From the NCBI GenBank assembly GCA_028641055.1, contig CM054060.1:58719100-58783099 (forward strand): DNA of 64,000 nt, given 5' to 3'. A program made the translations under genes and the position numbers. Position 1 is the first letter of the stretch. The number at the start of each line of letters is the position of its first letter. Of this stretch, positions 22,499 to 34,567 are shown one piece after another. The notes beneath the pieces are model-generated. The model was given only the letters and a program-made list of their open reading frames with translations, searched no databases and was not told the DNA's origin. This DNA is from Alopecurus myosuroides. Taxonomy: Eukaryota; Streptophyta; Magnoliopsida; Poales; Poaceae.

Positions 22499-24091
22499 TG
22501 ATGGTGCAGATCCCTTGCCAGAACTCATTGGGATACCCCAAGAGGAGGGTGTGATGAGCACAGCGGTAGGAGTTTTCCCCGTAGTTAAAAACCAGGGTTA
22601 TCAATCCAATAGGAGAAAGAGGACCTTCGGAAGGTTGATGCTACCGACGGTGGTGATGGCTCACCGGTGTCAGCAACAACATGGAACCTGCACACAACAC
22701 AACCAAAATACTTTGCCCCAACGGTACAGTGAGGTTGTCAATCTCAACGGTCTTGCTGAAAACAAAGATTAGACGTATAGTATGGAAAATAATATATGCT
22801 TGAAGTAAGTAAAGAAAGCAGGAAATTGTGGTGGTTGGTTTAACAGTGTAGGAAAATGGACCGGGGTTCATAGGTTCACTAGTGGTGTCTCTCCATAAAA
22901 GATAGCATGCTGGGTGAACAAATTACAGCTAGGCAATAGACAAATAAAGGTTGCACCGTAGTGCACATATATGACATGATTACTAGTATGATATTTAGTG
23001 CGGGCATTACAACAATATACATAGACTTTAGTCCAACTACATCTATAACTAATAATCCACCCTCAGGTTATCATCCAAACCCCTTAGGTATTAAGTTGCA
23101 AGCAACAAATAACTGCATTAAACAAAGTGTTTAATGTAAGCAAAGATTATGCACGCGGGCACTCTCACCGCTGTTTTCTCCCTAGTGGCAACAGCACATC
23201 CTCCCCCTTCACATTTCTGTCACTCGAGCAAGGCGATGAGGATGCATGAATCCACTATCAAGCATAAATACTCCCTCTTGGAGTCACTAGCAACTACTTG
23301 GCCAGAGCAACCAGTAGCAACGGAAAGCATGCAATATCACAAATAACATATGCAATAAAGACTATAATCAACTTGGCATAAGTTCAATATTTATCGGATC
23401 CTAGCAAACACAACACAGAGAATTACATAAGATCAATCTCGATCATGTTAGGCAGCTCACGAGATCTAAACATGGAGGCATATGAGGAGAAGACAACCAT
23501 CTAGCTACTGCTATGGACCCGTAGTCCAAGGATGAACTACTCACGCATCACTCCGGAGGCAGGCTTGGTGATGGAGATGCCTCCGGTGATGATTTCCTCT
23601 CCGGCAGGGTGCCGAAGACAGCTTCAGAACCCCCCAGATCTAGGGTTAACGATGACGGCGGCTGCAGAACTTTTCGGGGATATTTGATCAGGTGTATAGG
23701 GTTTCCCATCCGGGGGGATTAAATAGGCGAAAGGGCAGAGACGGTGGAGCTCTGGGGGCCCCACACCACCCCCTGGCGCGGCCAAGGGGGGCGTGCCACC
23801 CCATGGTGTGGGCCCCCTGACGCCCCTCTTCAACTCCTCTTCGGTCTTCTGGATGCTTCCGGGGAAAATAGGACTTCCGGGCTTCGAACTTTCCAATTCG
23901 GAGAATATTTTCAGAACAACTTTTCTGAAACTAAAAACAGCAGAAAATAGGGAACTCGCTCTGTGGCATCATGTCAATAGGTTAGTCCGGAAAATCAATA
24001 AAAATGACATAAATAAGGGAGAAAACATGTAGCAATTGGCATAATATCATCATGGAGCATCAGAAATTATAGATATGTTGGAGACGTATCA
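22499..24091 (-). repeat. 5' LTR of element C (1,593 bp)
   Basis: On plus it runs TGATGGTGCAGATCCC...GGAGACGTATCA, followed by the duplicated target GCCGT. It is the longer of the two C LTRs. Confidence 0.85.
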
Positions 24092-24237
24092 GCCGTCTCC
24101 GCACCGTCCTTCTCCGAGCCCGCACCGCCACGACGTTCATCTTCCGCGTCGTTGCCGCACTTCTATGCCCACTGTGCCCTGAGAACCTCCCCGCGTCGGC
24201 GAGCTACTCGGAAACGCCAGAATCTACAAGCCGTGCC

Positions 24238-27200
24238 ATGGAGATCGAAGCAGTCGAGGAAGTGGAGTTGGTGGGACCTGGATCCACCCGCGGCATGTGG
24301 GATGGCTCTGAGGTCCGAGATGAGGATATCCGGTGGCTACTAGATACCCGGCGCATCCCGGCGGGCGTCTTATGCCGAAGGCCCGACGGGGAGATCCAGC
24401 CGGAACCTGCCGAGAACGAGTACCCTCAGCACCAGCAACTCCAGCAGGAGCAGCAACACCAGCAGCACCCTCAGCACCAGCAACTCCAGCAGCAACAGCA
24501 ACACCAGCAGAACCATCAGCAACTCCCCCTCCTATTCAGCAGCCACCTACAAGTCGGTTTTCTCCTCTGCCCCCACCGAGATAGGCCTCCGTGCCTATGC
24601 AGAGTGGTTTGCGGCGGACAAACTGGAAGGCGGAGGCCGCCGGGAAGGAGCTGTCCGCACCGACTCGATCGAGGAGAGCGTGCGTATCCCTGAAGAAGAT
24701 CGGAACCGGGCAGCCGAAAGCGGGCACGCTGTCGATCAGCTCCGACACACAGATGGTCCCGCACCAAGGGCTAGGACTACTCCAGCAGGATGTGGGGGTG
24801 AGCCTTGACCATATCGGGTACATTCCCGAGATTCATGCCGGGAAAAAGCTGGGCCCGCTGGATCACTACCGCCAGGATTGGAACCAAGCCAACATTGGCC
24901 AGGTGACTATGGCGGTTGCGTTCTTCACCAGCACTCTCGTGCACAAGCCCGCGCTCTGCTGCTGAAGACGTCGATATCACTTCTCGGGTAATTAACCTTT
25001 TTCCTTTCTGGTTTTTTCCGAGATTGCACATTGCAAACCCGAGATCAATACATACATCCAGTCCCCGAGATTTGGGCCGAGTAGACATCACTCGACCGAG
25101 TTAAGGGTTACTCGGGTCGAATCTTCGAACTTACTATCCATTTGTTTCTTCTCAGGTTTGCTTAGAGACCCATGCCAAACTGTACCAGAAACTTCTCTAG
25201 ACCCATCGGGTTCTTACTGAGCACAACCTGCGTCTCTAGGAGCAACTGGGAGGCAAAAGTACCAGTTTATAACACCGATATATCGAGTATGCTTCTTACT
25301 GCATCGATTTTCTAACTTGCATGCTTTTTTACTTTCAAAAGTCGTGATGTAGCGGCAGCTGATGGATTCTATCACCATGATCTCTGCCTTGGAAAGTAAG
25401 TTGTTCCTTCTGTATCTCGCGTTTTGTACTTACGCCCTCTTTCCGCTGGCTTACTTAACTGTCCCGATGCAGATGAGCACAAAATTTTCGCCGAGAAGCA
25501 CCAGGACTGCACTACACTCGCTGAGTCGGCGCAGAGCAAGATCTCGGCCCTTGAGAGTAAGTTTCCCTTCTTCTTTTTTGTTATGTTTCTATGATCCCGA
25601 TTGCCCGCTAACTGGACCGTTTTTGCGCAGATGAAAATAAACTCTTTGCTGAAAAGCACCAAGATTGTCTCACTCTGGCCGAGACGGCGATGCAGCTCTC
25701 CGATTGCGAGGCCAAGTTCAAGGACGAGCTCAAGACCTAGAAGGCCGAGGTAACTCGGCTGAAGTTGGAACTTGCCAAGATGCAGAAGCAAAATACCGAG
25801 GCCGAGAAAGCCAAGGCCGAGCTCGAGAAGGATGTCCTGCTGAGAAGGCCCGCCAAGAGGAAGAGATCAAGAACCTCAAGGACCAGCACACCAAGATTGA
25901 GTCCGGGGCAAACTCTCTGCAAACCCAACTGGACAAGGCAAACTCGGACGTTGACAGGTGGCTGACCAAGCTCTCCTAGCTGAACTTGGACCTGAAAAGT
26001 AAACCCCTTCTCTTCTCTGTTTCTTCTAGCTTTTGGCTTGATCCACTGTACTGATGTTGATTAACTCGGACAGCGTATCTCACAGGAGCCTTCCCTAAAT
26101 CGGAAAGTGGCGCTGCAAAGGCCATCGAGAAATCCCGAGAAAAAAGAGCTCAAGTTGGGGACGTTCTCTCGGAGAGGTGCAACATCGATGATCTCATCGG
26201 AGCCATCAAGGCCCGAGTTCTTCCACTAAAGTCCATTGGAGCTGATCTCCTATCAAGTGCAATCTGAGTGTATCGGGCCTTTTGGCCAGGTATGGCGGTC
26301 CCTGGGTCAATCGAAGAGCTGGCCAAGTGCCTCGACAAGACTAAGGACCGCCTCAAGGAGTGGCGCGCTTCAGCTGCACGCGCTCGCGCAGACGAGACTT
26401 TGCAGTTTGTTCTGTCTTGGTACGAGTCCATCAACCTCGAGGTGTTCAAGACCCAAGTCCAAATGGTCCACGGATGAGGGCCGATACGCCATAAACGTAT
26501 CCCTAATTTATGATGCTCCATCATGATATTTTTCCAATTTCTACATGTTTTCTCCCTTCTTTATGTATTTTTTATCAATTTTTCGGACTAACCTATTAAC
26601 AAGATGCCACAGAGCCAGTTCCATGTTTTTTGCTCTCTTTTAGTTTCAGAAAAGTTGTTCTGGAAATATTCTCGGAATTGGAAAATTTGAAGCCCGGAAG
26701 TCCTATTTTCCCCGGAAGTATCCAGAAGAGCGAAGAGGAGCCGGAGAGGGGCAGCAAGGGGCCACACCATAGGGTGGCGCGGCCCCCCTTGGCCGCGCCA
26801 GCTATAGGTGTGGGCCCCCTGGAGCGCCACCGCCTTTGCCCTTTCGCCTATTTAAGCCCCCCGGATGGAAAACCCTAAACACCTGATCAAAATCCCCGAA
26901 AAAGTTCTGCAGCCGCCGTCGCCGTCAACCCCAGATCAGGGGGGTTCTGAAGCTGTTTCCGGCACCCTGCCGGAGAAGAGATCATCACCGGAGGCTTCTA
27001 CATCATCATGCCTGCCTCCGGAGTGATGCGTGAGTAGTTCATCCTTGGACTACGGGTTCGTAGTTGTAGCTAGCTGGTTGTCTTCTCCTCATATGCCTCC
27101 ATGTTTAGATCTCGTGAGCTGCCTATCATGATCGATATTGATCTTATGTAATTCTCTGTGCTGTGTTTGCTTTGATCCGATGAATATTGACCTTATGCCA

Positions 27201-28419
27201 AGTTGATTATAGTCTTTATTTGCATATGTTATTTGTTATCTTGCATCCTCTCTGTTGCTAGTGGTTATTCTGGCCAAGTAGTTGCTAGTGACTCCAAGAG
27301 GGAGTCTTTATGCTCGATAGTGGGTTCATGCATCCTTGTTGCCTTGCTCGAGTGACAGAAACGTGAAGGGGGAGGATGTGTTGTTTCCATTAGGGAGAAA
27401 ACAGCGGTGAGAGTGCTCGCGTGCATAATCATTGCTTACATTACACACTTTGTTTAATGCAATTATCTGTTGCTTGCAACTTAATACCAGAGGGGGTTCA
27501 GATGATAACCTGAGGGTGGATTATTAGTCATAGATGCATATGGATGTCGGTCTATGTATCTTGTTGTAATGCCAGCACTAAATAGCATAGTAATCTTCAT
27601 GTAATATTGTGCACTACGGTGCAACCTTTATTTGTCAGTTTCCCAGCTGTAATTTGTTCACCCGACATGCTATCTTTTATGGAGGGACACCACTAGTGAA
27701 ACTGCGAACCCCGGTCCATTTTCCACACTGTTAAACAAACCACAACAATTTCCTGCTCTCTTTACTTTCTGCAAGTATACACTGTTTTTCCACACTATAT
27801 GTCTAATCTTTGTTTTCAACAAAACCAGTGAGATTGACAATCTCACTGTACCGTTGGGGCAATGTATTTTGGTTGTGTTGTGTGCAGGTTCCACGTTGTT
27901 GCTGACACCGGTGAAGCGCCAGCACCACCGTCAGTGGCATCAACCTTCCGAAGATTCTCTTTCTCCTACTGGATTGATAACCCTGGTTCTTAAGTAAGGG
28001 GAAAACCTACCGCTGTGCTCATCATACCCTCCTCTTGGGGTCCCAACAAAGTGCATCAAGGGCCACATTCAGCGTCGCCAGGAAACTGCATTCCGGCTCG
28101 CCTCCTACGCCGAGACCAAGGACTTCATTGAGGGCCTCCCCGAGCCAGAGACCGAAGATGAGGAGGAAGAGGAATCCGAGGACGAGGGCGGCGATGCTGA
28201 AGGATAAGCCGAGGCGGACGAGGGCTCCTTGGAAGTCGACGAGGTGATCGAGGCCGAGGTCGACCCGGCCACCATCACCGAGACGACCGCGACCCGGCCA
28301 CCATCACCGAGACGACTACCGAGACCGTAGCCACCGAGACGGTTACCACCGAGACTGCCACCGAGTGCACCATCCCGGTGGGGACCGACACGGCCTCCAG
28401 TCCTTCGGTTGCGGCCTGA
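24238..28419 (+). pseudogene. Antisense gene of element E (coiled-coil, Gln-rich, acidic), decayed
   Basis: The ATG at 24238 (gccATGG) opens 'DEDIRWLLDTRRIPAGVLCR', matching the start of F's antisense protein ('DDCQWLVNTRRVPAGVRCR'). The Transposase_28-like domain that follows in F is gone; a Gln/His-rich run from CAG/CAA repeats (24430-24535) stands near its place. Later parts match F exon by exon: 'KLGPLDHYRQDWNQANIG' (24846-24900), coiled-coil exons near 25160, 25345, 25473, 25631 and 25750, and 'RLKEWRASAARARADETLQ' (near 26350). It then passes across the solo LTR to an acidic tail (28064-28200) and a Thr/Glu-rich end stopping at 28419. Introns begin GTAAG at the same places as in F. Frameshifts and stops make it non-functional. 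Confidence 0.7.
26477..28063 (+). mobile_element. Solo LTR with AGGGC target duplication
   Basis: The LTR spans 26482-28058 (first base mutated, CGATACG instead of TGATACG; end GTGCATCA). It is flanked by AGGGC at 26477-26481 and 28059-28063. It belongs to the same LTR group as C and D but in the opposite orientation. The absence of any interior with intact duplications shows LTR-LTR recombination. It splits the penultimate part of E's antisense gene. Confidence 0.9.
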
Positions 28420-29039
28420 ATCTTATCAAACAGTCTTTAAATTTGTCGGATCTCCGGTATGCCGGGTGCAGATGTAATGAACATGTTTATCTTTTGCCAC
28501 TTTGTTTTTAATTAAGTTTGCGCAAGACTGGCCGAATGCGGGATTGCTTTAAGTTGATTCCCCGAGTATGTTTTCTTATCCACTTGGCTTTTTTCTTCTC
28601 TGCTCTTGCCTACCACTTGTGGTTTTTTGATAGTCGAGTCACGAGATTTCGAGAACCAAGTTTATAATATTCAGAACTCTAAGATAAGAATTAAAACCGC
28701 TTAACACTTTATCACAAAAAAGGAAGAAACAACAAATTATGTCAGTTGGTTAACTCTTTCTTTCCTTAGTAGTCTTTCATGTGATCATTGACCCTTAGCT
28801 TGTTCTCTTGCTTGCCATGAAGCCGGGTTTCGGACAACAGCAAAGTCGAAGAGTTGGCTCTTAGGTTTAATCACACTACTAAACCTACACACGTAATTCC
28901 AAGATGACTAACCGGCATACAAAAGTAAAAAAGGTAAGTACACACAACAAGTTAGGCACAGACAGCCCCCGAGTCCCTTCTCGGAGTGCCGACATAGATT
29001 AAACTCGGTAACGAGATACATACAATGCATTTTCAGGAA
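28420..29039. other. Tail-to-tail spacer of element E
   Basis: This non-coding DNA lies between the antisense gene's stop and the end of the sense integrase region. It contains 'atgccgggtgca(g/a)atgta', also present in F at 40378-40395, and a 'gtttcggacaacagcaaagtcg' block shared with F near 40780-40805. Confidence 0.7.
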
Positions 29040-30257
29040 TAAAAACGACGAAGTGGAGCTACATTCCAGGGACGCTTAGTTTCTTCTCCGGACTTGTCCA
29101 TCCTGTTCTTCTCTGGTTCGTGTGCATCATTGCGATATTATGCATCATTGTGCAAAGTCTTGCTCACAATGAACGGTCCTTCACATGGAGGGGAAAGTTT
29201 GTGCATCCCGTTTGTGCGCTGCACCAGCCTAAGCACTAGATCTCCTTCTCGGAACACTCGCGGGCTCACTTTACGGCTATGATAGCGTCTCAAATTCTGT
29301 TGATATACAACTGATCTCGACTAATTTAATTCTCTTGCTTCTTCTAGCAAATCAACATCATCTTCTCGGGCTTCTCTTGCCTCTGCCTCTGTATAGAGGG
29401 TCACTCTCGGTGAGTCATGTTCTATGTTGGTTGGAAACACGACCTCTGTATCCGGTAGATTGGTTAGGGGTAGTCCTTAGACTCCACAACACTGCTGGTA
29501 GCTCATCCAACCAACAACCTGGGGTTCGCTGCAATGGCTCAATCAACCGAGGTTTTATCCCGGATAGAACCATGCCATTGGCTCTTTCAACTTGTCCATT
29601 TGATTCCGGATGCGCGACTGACGCAATGTATAGTCGGATCCTCTTCTCCTTGATGAGCCGAGCAAAAGCTCCCTCAGCAAAATATGTTCCATTATCCGAG
29701 ATGAGCCCATGCGGGTAGCCATATCTCAGGATAATGTCCTTCAGAAAGGTCACAGCTGTGTGTCCATCACACTTCTGGATTGGCTTCACCTCAATCCACT
29801 TGGTGAAGTTGTCAACCATGACCAAGATGTGGGTCATGTTGCCCCGAGCTGGCTCGAAAGGCTCCACCATGTCCAACCACCGTACTGCAAATGGCCAAGT
29901 GATAGGAATAGTCTTGAGCTCGGAAGCTGGCATATGGATCTTGCTAGCATATCTCTGGAACCCATTGCATTTCCTTACTAAATCTTCTGCTTGATGCAAG
30001 GTAGTGAGCCAAAAGAAGCCATGCCGAAATGCCTTCTTCACTAGAGCCCGGGATGAGGCGTGATGCCCACATTCTCCCTGATGTATCTCTCGGAGAATTT
30101 CTTCTCCCTCTTCCGGTTCAACACAGCGCTGGAGCACACCTGTGGTACTTCTCTTGTGCAATTCTTTGTTGATGATGGTGTAGCCCTTGGATCTTCTCTG
30201 TATCTGTCTGGCCAAGATCTCATCACTCGGCAAAGTACCATCCACCAGGTAGGACAT
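29040..30257 (-). pseudogene. Element E integrase, decayed
   Basis: From 30257 to 29415 the minus strand reads 'YLVDGTLPSDEILARQIQRR', 'GECGHHASSRALVKKAFRHG', then the core with 'WLDMVEPFEPARG', 'LISDNGTYFAEG' and 'ESNGQVERANG'. The catalytic D-D-E triad is thus present. The zinc finger is damaged (CNGF where F has CNGC). Just after 'QSTGY' a small deletion relative to F removes the 'TPFFLVYEAEAV' segment and shifts the frame; the rest, toward 29040, carries stops. Confidence 0.85.
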
Positions 30258-30340
30258 GATTGGCTGGGCCCAACCGGGTATTGGTCAGAGAGGAAAAATA
30301 GGCTCGTCTACCTCCATAGGCTCAGCAGACATGACTGACT

Positions 30341-31204
30341 CTAACACAAGAACGAGTCCCCGAGTTCCCGGGTTCTGCGAGCAATCCCCGAGATGAGGGA
30401 GATAGTCCCTGAGTTCTCCATGATGCACCCCACATCCACCTTCATTGGAACAACTTGTGGTTCCGGATTGGCCGGGACAAAGATTGAATCCGACTCGGGT
30501 GATGGCTTAATGGATGGCTTCCTAAGATGCTCTAGAGCAATTCCTGTCGGGATGGCCTGCCGAGATGAACCTAATTTGGGCAGTGCATCAGCAGCTTCAT
30601 TTTCAGCTCGGTGGATATGATGAAACTCACATCCATCAAAGTATCCTGAGATATTATGGACAAGGAACCGATATGATGCCATGTTGGCATCCAATGCGTC
30701 CCAAGTACCAGAAGCTTGCTGAACCACTAAGTATGAATCACCATAGCATGTTATTCGGCGAATACCAATCTCCTTGGCCACTTTCAGTTTGTGGACTAAG
30801 GCCTCATACTCGGCCACATTATTGGATGCCACAAAATGAATCTACGGGACATACTTGAGCTAATCGTTCTTGGGTGAGGTGAGCACAACACCAGCACCGA
30901 GACCCTCTTTCACCTTGGAACCGTCGAAATGCATCCGCCAGAAATTTGATTCTGGTAGCGGCGGCTCATATTGCATCTCGGCCCAATGAACAAATAAATC
31001 CGCTAGCGCCTGAGACTTGATGGCTTCTCTTCTAGCATACATTGGGGTATAAGCAGCCAACTCAATGGCCCACTTGGCTACTCGGCCACTTGCATCCTTG
31101 TTGCCCATGATCTCCGAGATGGGGGCAGTACTCACCACTGTCATTGGATGCTCTTGGAAATAGTGTTTGAGCTTCTTGGTAGCCATATACACTCCATATT
31201 TCAT
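30341..31204 (-). pseudogene. Element E second RNase H and connection region
   Basis: The reading runs 'GVYMATKKLKHYFQEHP', 'MHFDGSKVKEGLGAGVVLTS' (catalytic D), then 'NNVAEYEALVHKLK' (E), 'CYGDSYLVVQQ' (D) and 'AENEAADALPKLGS' (D). Two stops lie near 30850. This is the extra archaeal-type RNase H that marks the Tat lineage. The linker downstream (30420-30341) is poorly conserved with F. Confidence 0.8.
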
Positions 31205-31270
31205 CTTCTGGTAGTGGGGGTAATTTTTCTTCTAGTTGGAGATCGCCTCACTGAGTTAATACACTGGCCT

Positions 31271-32383
31271 CTACACAAATTTTCCTTCCTCTTCTCGCTC
31301 CACTACTACCACCACACTGACAACTCGGTTGGTAGCTGCAATATAGAGCAACATGGGCTCCTTGGGCAGTGGAGATGCCAAGATGGGAGCAGTATCCAGC
31401 ATGGTCTTCAGATATCGAAAAGCCGCATCAGCTTGCGGGGTCCAGACAAACTTGTCACTTTTGTTCATTAGCTGGTACAGAGGTAAAGCCTTCTCCCCCA
31501 TTCTCCCAATTAACCGACTAAGAAAGGCCAGGCAACCAATGAATTTATGCACATCCTTTAGGGATCTCGGTAGATACATGTTCTCAATTGCTCTTATCTT
31601 GGAGGGGTTGGCTTCGATACCTCGGCTAGAGACGAGGAAACCGAGTAACTTTCCTGCCGGGACACCAAAAGTGCACTTGGTCGGGTTTAGCTTCATTCGG
31701 TACTTTCACATATTTGCAAATGTTTCTCGGATATCATCTTGGAGTGTGTGTTTCTCCTTGTTCTTGATGACTATATCATCCACATACACCTGCACATTTT
31801 AACCGATTTGCTCATGCAAACATTTCTGCAGGCATCTCTGGTATGTAGCACCAGCATTTCTCAAACCAAAACACATGACATGATAGCAATAATCCCCCTA
31901 CGGGGTAATAAAGACGGTCTTTGTTTGATCAGTCGGGTTCAAAGGGATCTGGTGGAAACCAGAGTAAGCATCTATGAATGACAACAGGTCACACCCGGCT
32001 GTGGAATCGATCACTTGATCTATCCGGGGCAACGGGAATGGATCTTTCGGACATGCCTTGTTCAGGTCGGTGTAGTCCACACACATACGCCATACCACAA
32101 CAACAATCGGGTCATCCTTCTTCTTCTCTACCAGGACCGGGTTAGCCAACCAGTCCGGGTGCAGCACGTCCATGATGAATCCACTTTCCAACAACCTCGT
32201 GATCTCGTCACCTATGGCTTTTCTTCTCTCTGCAGCAAAGCGCCGTAGAGCCTGCTTCACCGGCTTAGCATCCGGTCTCACATGCAAAGAGTGCTCAACC
32301 AACTCCCTCGGGACACCCGGCAGGTCCTGATTGGACCATGCAAAGACATCCCGATTCTCACGAAGGAAGTGGATGAGCTCTCT
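31271..32383 (-). pseudogene. Element E reverse transcriptase and first RNase H
   Basis: The ORF from 32302 gives 'HPDWLANPVLVEKKK', 'DYTDLNKACPKDPFPLPRID' and 'LLSFIDAYSGFHQI' (first catalytic Asp). Stops then interrupt 'ITP*GDY', 'QIG*NV' and 'ANM*KY'. The YVDD active site is present near 31780. From 31696 'KLNPTKCTFGVPAGKLLGFL' continues to the RNase H connection. The first RNase H reads 'LLYIAATNRVVSVVV', lacking its normal first Asp, as in F. Confidence 0.85.
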
Positions 32384-33055
32384 TTCCTATTTCTCGTCCA
32401 ACCCGACACCAATGATGGCCTCACGCTCGGGGAACTCGGGGTCAATCTGCACCTTCTTGATCTCCTTCGAGGCTTTGAATGTGGCGCTATGCCGAGGGTT
32501 GGTCATCCCGGGCATATCGAGTTGAGTCGCTTGAGCCATGGCCACCACCTCATGTATCTTCTTCTTCTCGGCAGCAATGACTAGGGACTCGGCCAACCAA
32601 GATCCAGCAGATGCACACTCCAGAGAGCGCTTGTAATCACCCGAGATGGTGATAATGCCATTGGGACCCATAAGCTTCATCTTCAGATAGGCCGCATGAG
32701 TTGAAGCCATGAACTTGGACAGGACTAGCCTGCCGAGTAGAGCATGATAAGGGATCTGAAGATCAACCACCTCAAACTGCAAGCACTCAATACGGAAGTT
32801 TTCTTGGGTTCCAAAAAGCACATCAATCCATATTCTGCCCACGGGGGCACATGATACTCCCGGCACAATACCGTGAAAGGTAGTCCGGCTGGGTTGGAGC
32901 ATGTTCTCGGAGATGCCCAGCTTCACCATTGCATCTCGGTACAGAATATCTATGCTGCTTCCATTGTCAATGAGCACATTGGTGAACTTCTCGTTGATCT
33001 TGGGCCCAATGAAGGTTGGGTCCAGCACCAGAGCATAACTACCAGGGTTTGGCAT
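32384..33055 (-). CDS. Element E protease region (ends at an in-frame UAG)
   Basis: This 222-codon open stretch contains the retropepsin-type motif 'VLIDNGSSIDILYRD' (active-site Asp), then 'HALLGRLVLSKFMAS' and 'KKVQIDPEFPEREAIIG'. It ends 'GLDEK' with UAG at 32387-32389; the frame then continues without a break into 'ERELIHFLRENRDVFAWSN', the start of RT. F has a UAG at the same codon. Its job would be to cut the polyprotein. Confidence 0.75.
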
Positions 33056-33109
33056 GATCTTGGGGTGATCCGCCCAAGACCAGACAATCTCCTAGTCACA
33101 CTAGTACAT

Positions 33110-33734
33110 TTATTCTGGCATCACCACATTGACTTCCATTACACGCCTGCGCAGGCTCTGCTTGTCATATGGTTCGGTGATGAACACCATATAGCTTTGG
33201 TTGTGCTCCTGATAATCATTTTGGCCTCTGCCTCTAGCATTGTTGTTGTAGTTGTTGTTGTTGTTGCGGTTGTTGTTGTTGTTGTTGCAGTTGTTGTTGT
33301 TGGCTCCCTGAGCCACTTGATTCACGTTCCCGGGTCTCCTCTGGTTCTCTGCAGGCCTCGGGTTCACTCCCGTAGATTGAACATTTGCACCCGAGAGTGG
33401 AAAAGGTGGAGGAGGAGGCGAGGCGCCGAAACCCTCGCCCTTGATCCGGTCATACCAGCTGCACTGCCTCGTAGTGTGGTTGGTCGGCGTACTCGCATGC
33501 CGAGTATGGTAGCTACACGGTCCATCTCTCATCATCTCGAAGGTGAACCTGTCATCCCCCGACTTCTTCTGATATGTCCATTGCCTCTTGTTGTTCTGGT
33601 TCTACCCAAACTTGGTCCCAGTGTTCTTCTGCCTCTAACTGCCGCCAGCATCGGGTTGATCCGGATCAACCGCAGCTACATGGTTCGAGCCATACCGGAT
33701 GTCCGGCCTGTCATCTCTTCTCTTGTTCCGGAAG
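33110..33734 (-). pseudogene. Element E gag, C-terminal part (left of the F insertion)
   Basis: The minus strand from 33734 reads 'FRNKRRDDRPDIRYGSNHV', then a frame change, then 'DGPCSYHTRHASTPTNHTTR' followed by QC. That is a CX2H...HX4C zinc-knuckle-like motif also present in F. An Asn-rich tract follows, encoded by the GTT/GTTGTT repeats at 33237-33302. The upstream half of this gag lies at 48842-50702, beyond the inserted element F. Confidence 0.8.
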
Positions 33735-34567
33735 TGTCGTGGTGGTGTCACGGCAGATGCCATAGGATGGCTAAAGATGTGGGGACGATGGACGCTGGAG
33801 GCGCTCGGGGAGGGATCACGCAGCGAGTAGCCACGTGAGTATGAAACTAGCACTGCAAACAACAGGATCTACCCAGGTTCAGGGCCCTCGTGTGGAGGTA
33901 AAGCCCCTACTCCTGCCTTTCTCTCTTTGTATTCGTGTCTCACCGAGTAGCCACAGTACAAGTTTTAGCTTACAACCGAGTAGCCACTCTTCTCTCTATG
34001 CAACTGTAGCCCTTAGTAGTGTCGTCGTTCCTCGCGCAGGAGGAGGCAGGGCACCTTATATACTGGTGCCCAGCCGGATACAGCCAAGATGTCGACATAG
34101 TGTGCACCCTGTACACTTCCAGCTTCCCGCTGACAGCTTTGGCTTCCAAGTTTGTCTCCGTGTGGAAAGTCGTTGTGCAAAACCAAGAAGCTGATCTGTT
34201 ATCACTGACACTGTCACGGGGTGCCCCCCCCCTAACCTGCGACGCCCTGCTGACACCCTAGCACGGATAAGCACGCGCTCTGCAGATGAACAGTGCCCCA
34301 GTACGGACCCAGGATACGCGGGATCCTGTGTCAGAACGGCTCCTTTGATTTCTGGCCCGAGTAGGAGACCGCCATTTCTACTCGGACCACTTCCTCTACT
34401 CGGAGGAGAATAACTTCCTTGATTCTTCCTCCTGGCCATCAGTGTGTACGGCTGAGTAGCAGTCGACCGGGTAGCGAGTACCAGGTAGCCAGCTACTCTG
34501 CCAAACGTCTCTTCTGATCTTGCCCTTAGGACTTGCCATTACCGTACTCGGGGGTAACCCCCCGACA
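33735..34567 (-). repeat. 3' LTR of element F
   Basis: On plus it runs TGTCGTGGTGG...GGGGGTAACCCCCCGACA. The minus-strand TATATAAG box is at 34055-34062. The adjoining minus-strand sequence AGCTTTGGGGACTAA (34568-34582) is the polypurine tract. Confidence 0.95.

Larger units (their letters stand above)
17457..24091 (-). mobile_element. Gypsy LTR retrotransposon C, non-autonomous, inserted in E
   Basis: LTRs lie at 17457-18958 and 22499-24091, with a perfect 5-bp target duplication GCCGT at 17452-17456 and 24092-24096. Sense is minus, where LTRs read TGATACG...CACCATCA. A tRNA-Asp-like primer site adjoins the right LTR. The 3.5-kb interior holds one gag-like remnant and a long non-coding stretch, with no protease, RT or integrase, so movement would need proteins from a relative. 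I associate these LTRs with the Sabrina/WHAM/Fatima group. Confidence 0.9.

Noticed and set aside
32873..33838. 321-aa plus-strand ORF opposite E gag
   Set aside because: It is the reverse complement of the gag coding region, with Val runs from GTT repeats, and carries no splice or domain pattern like the real antisense gene.
33835..34261. ORFs inside the F LTRs (33835-34439; 48105-48708)
   Set aside because: The same ORFs occur in both LTR copies with no domain, and they overlap on both strands, as expected from LTR composition.
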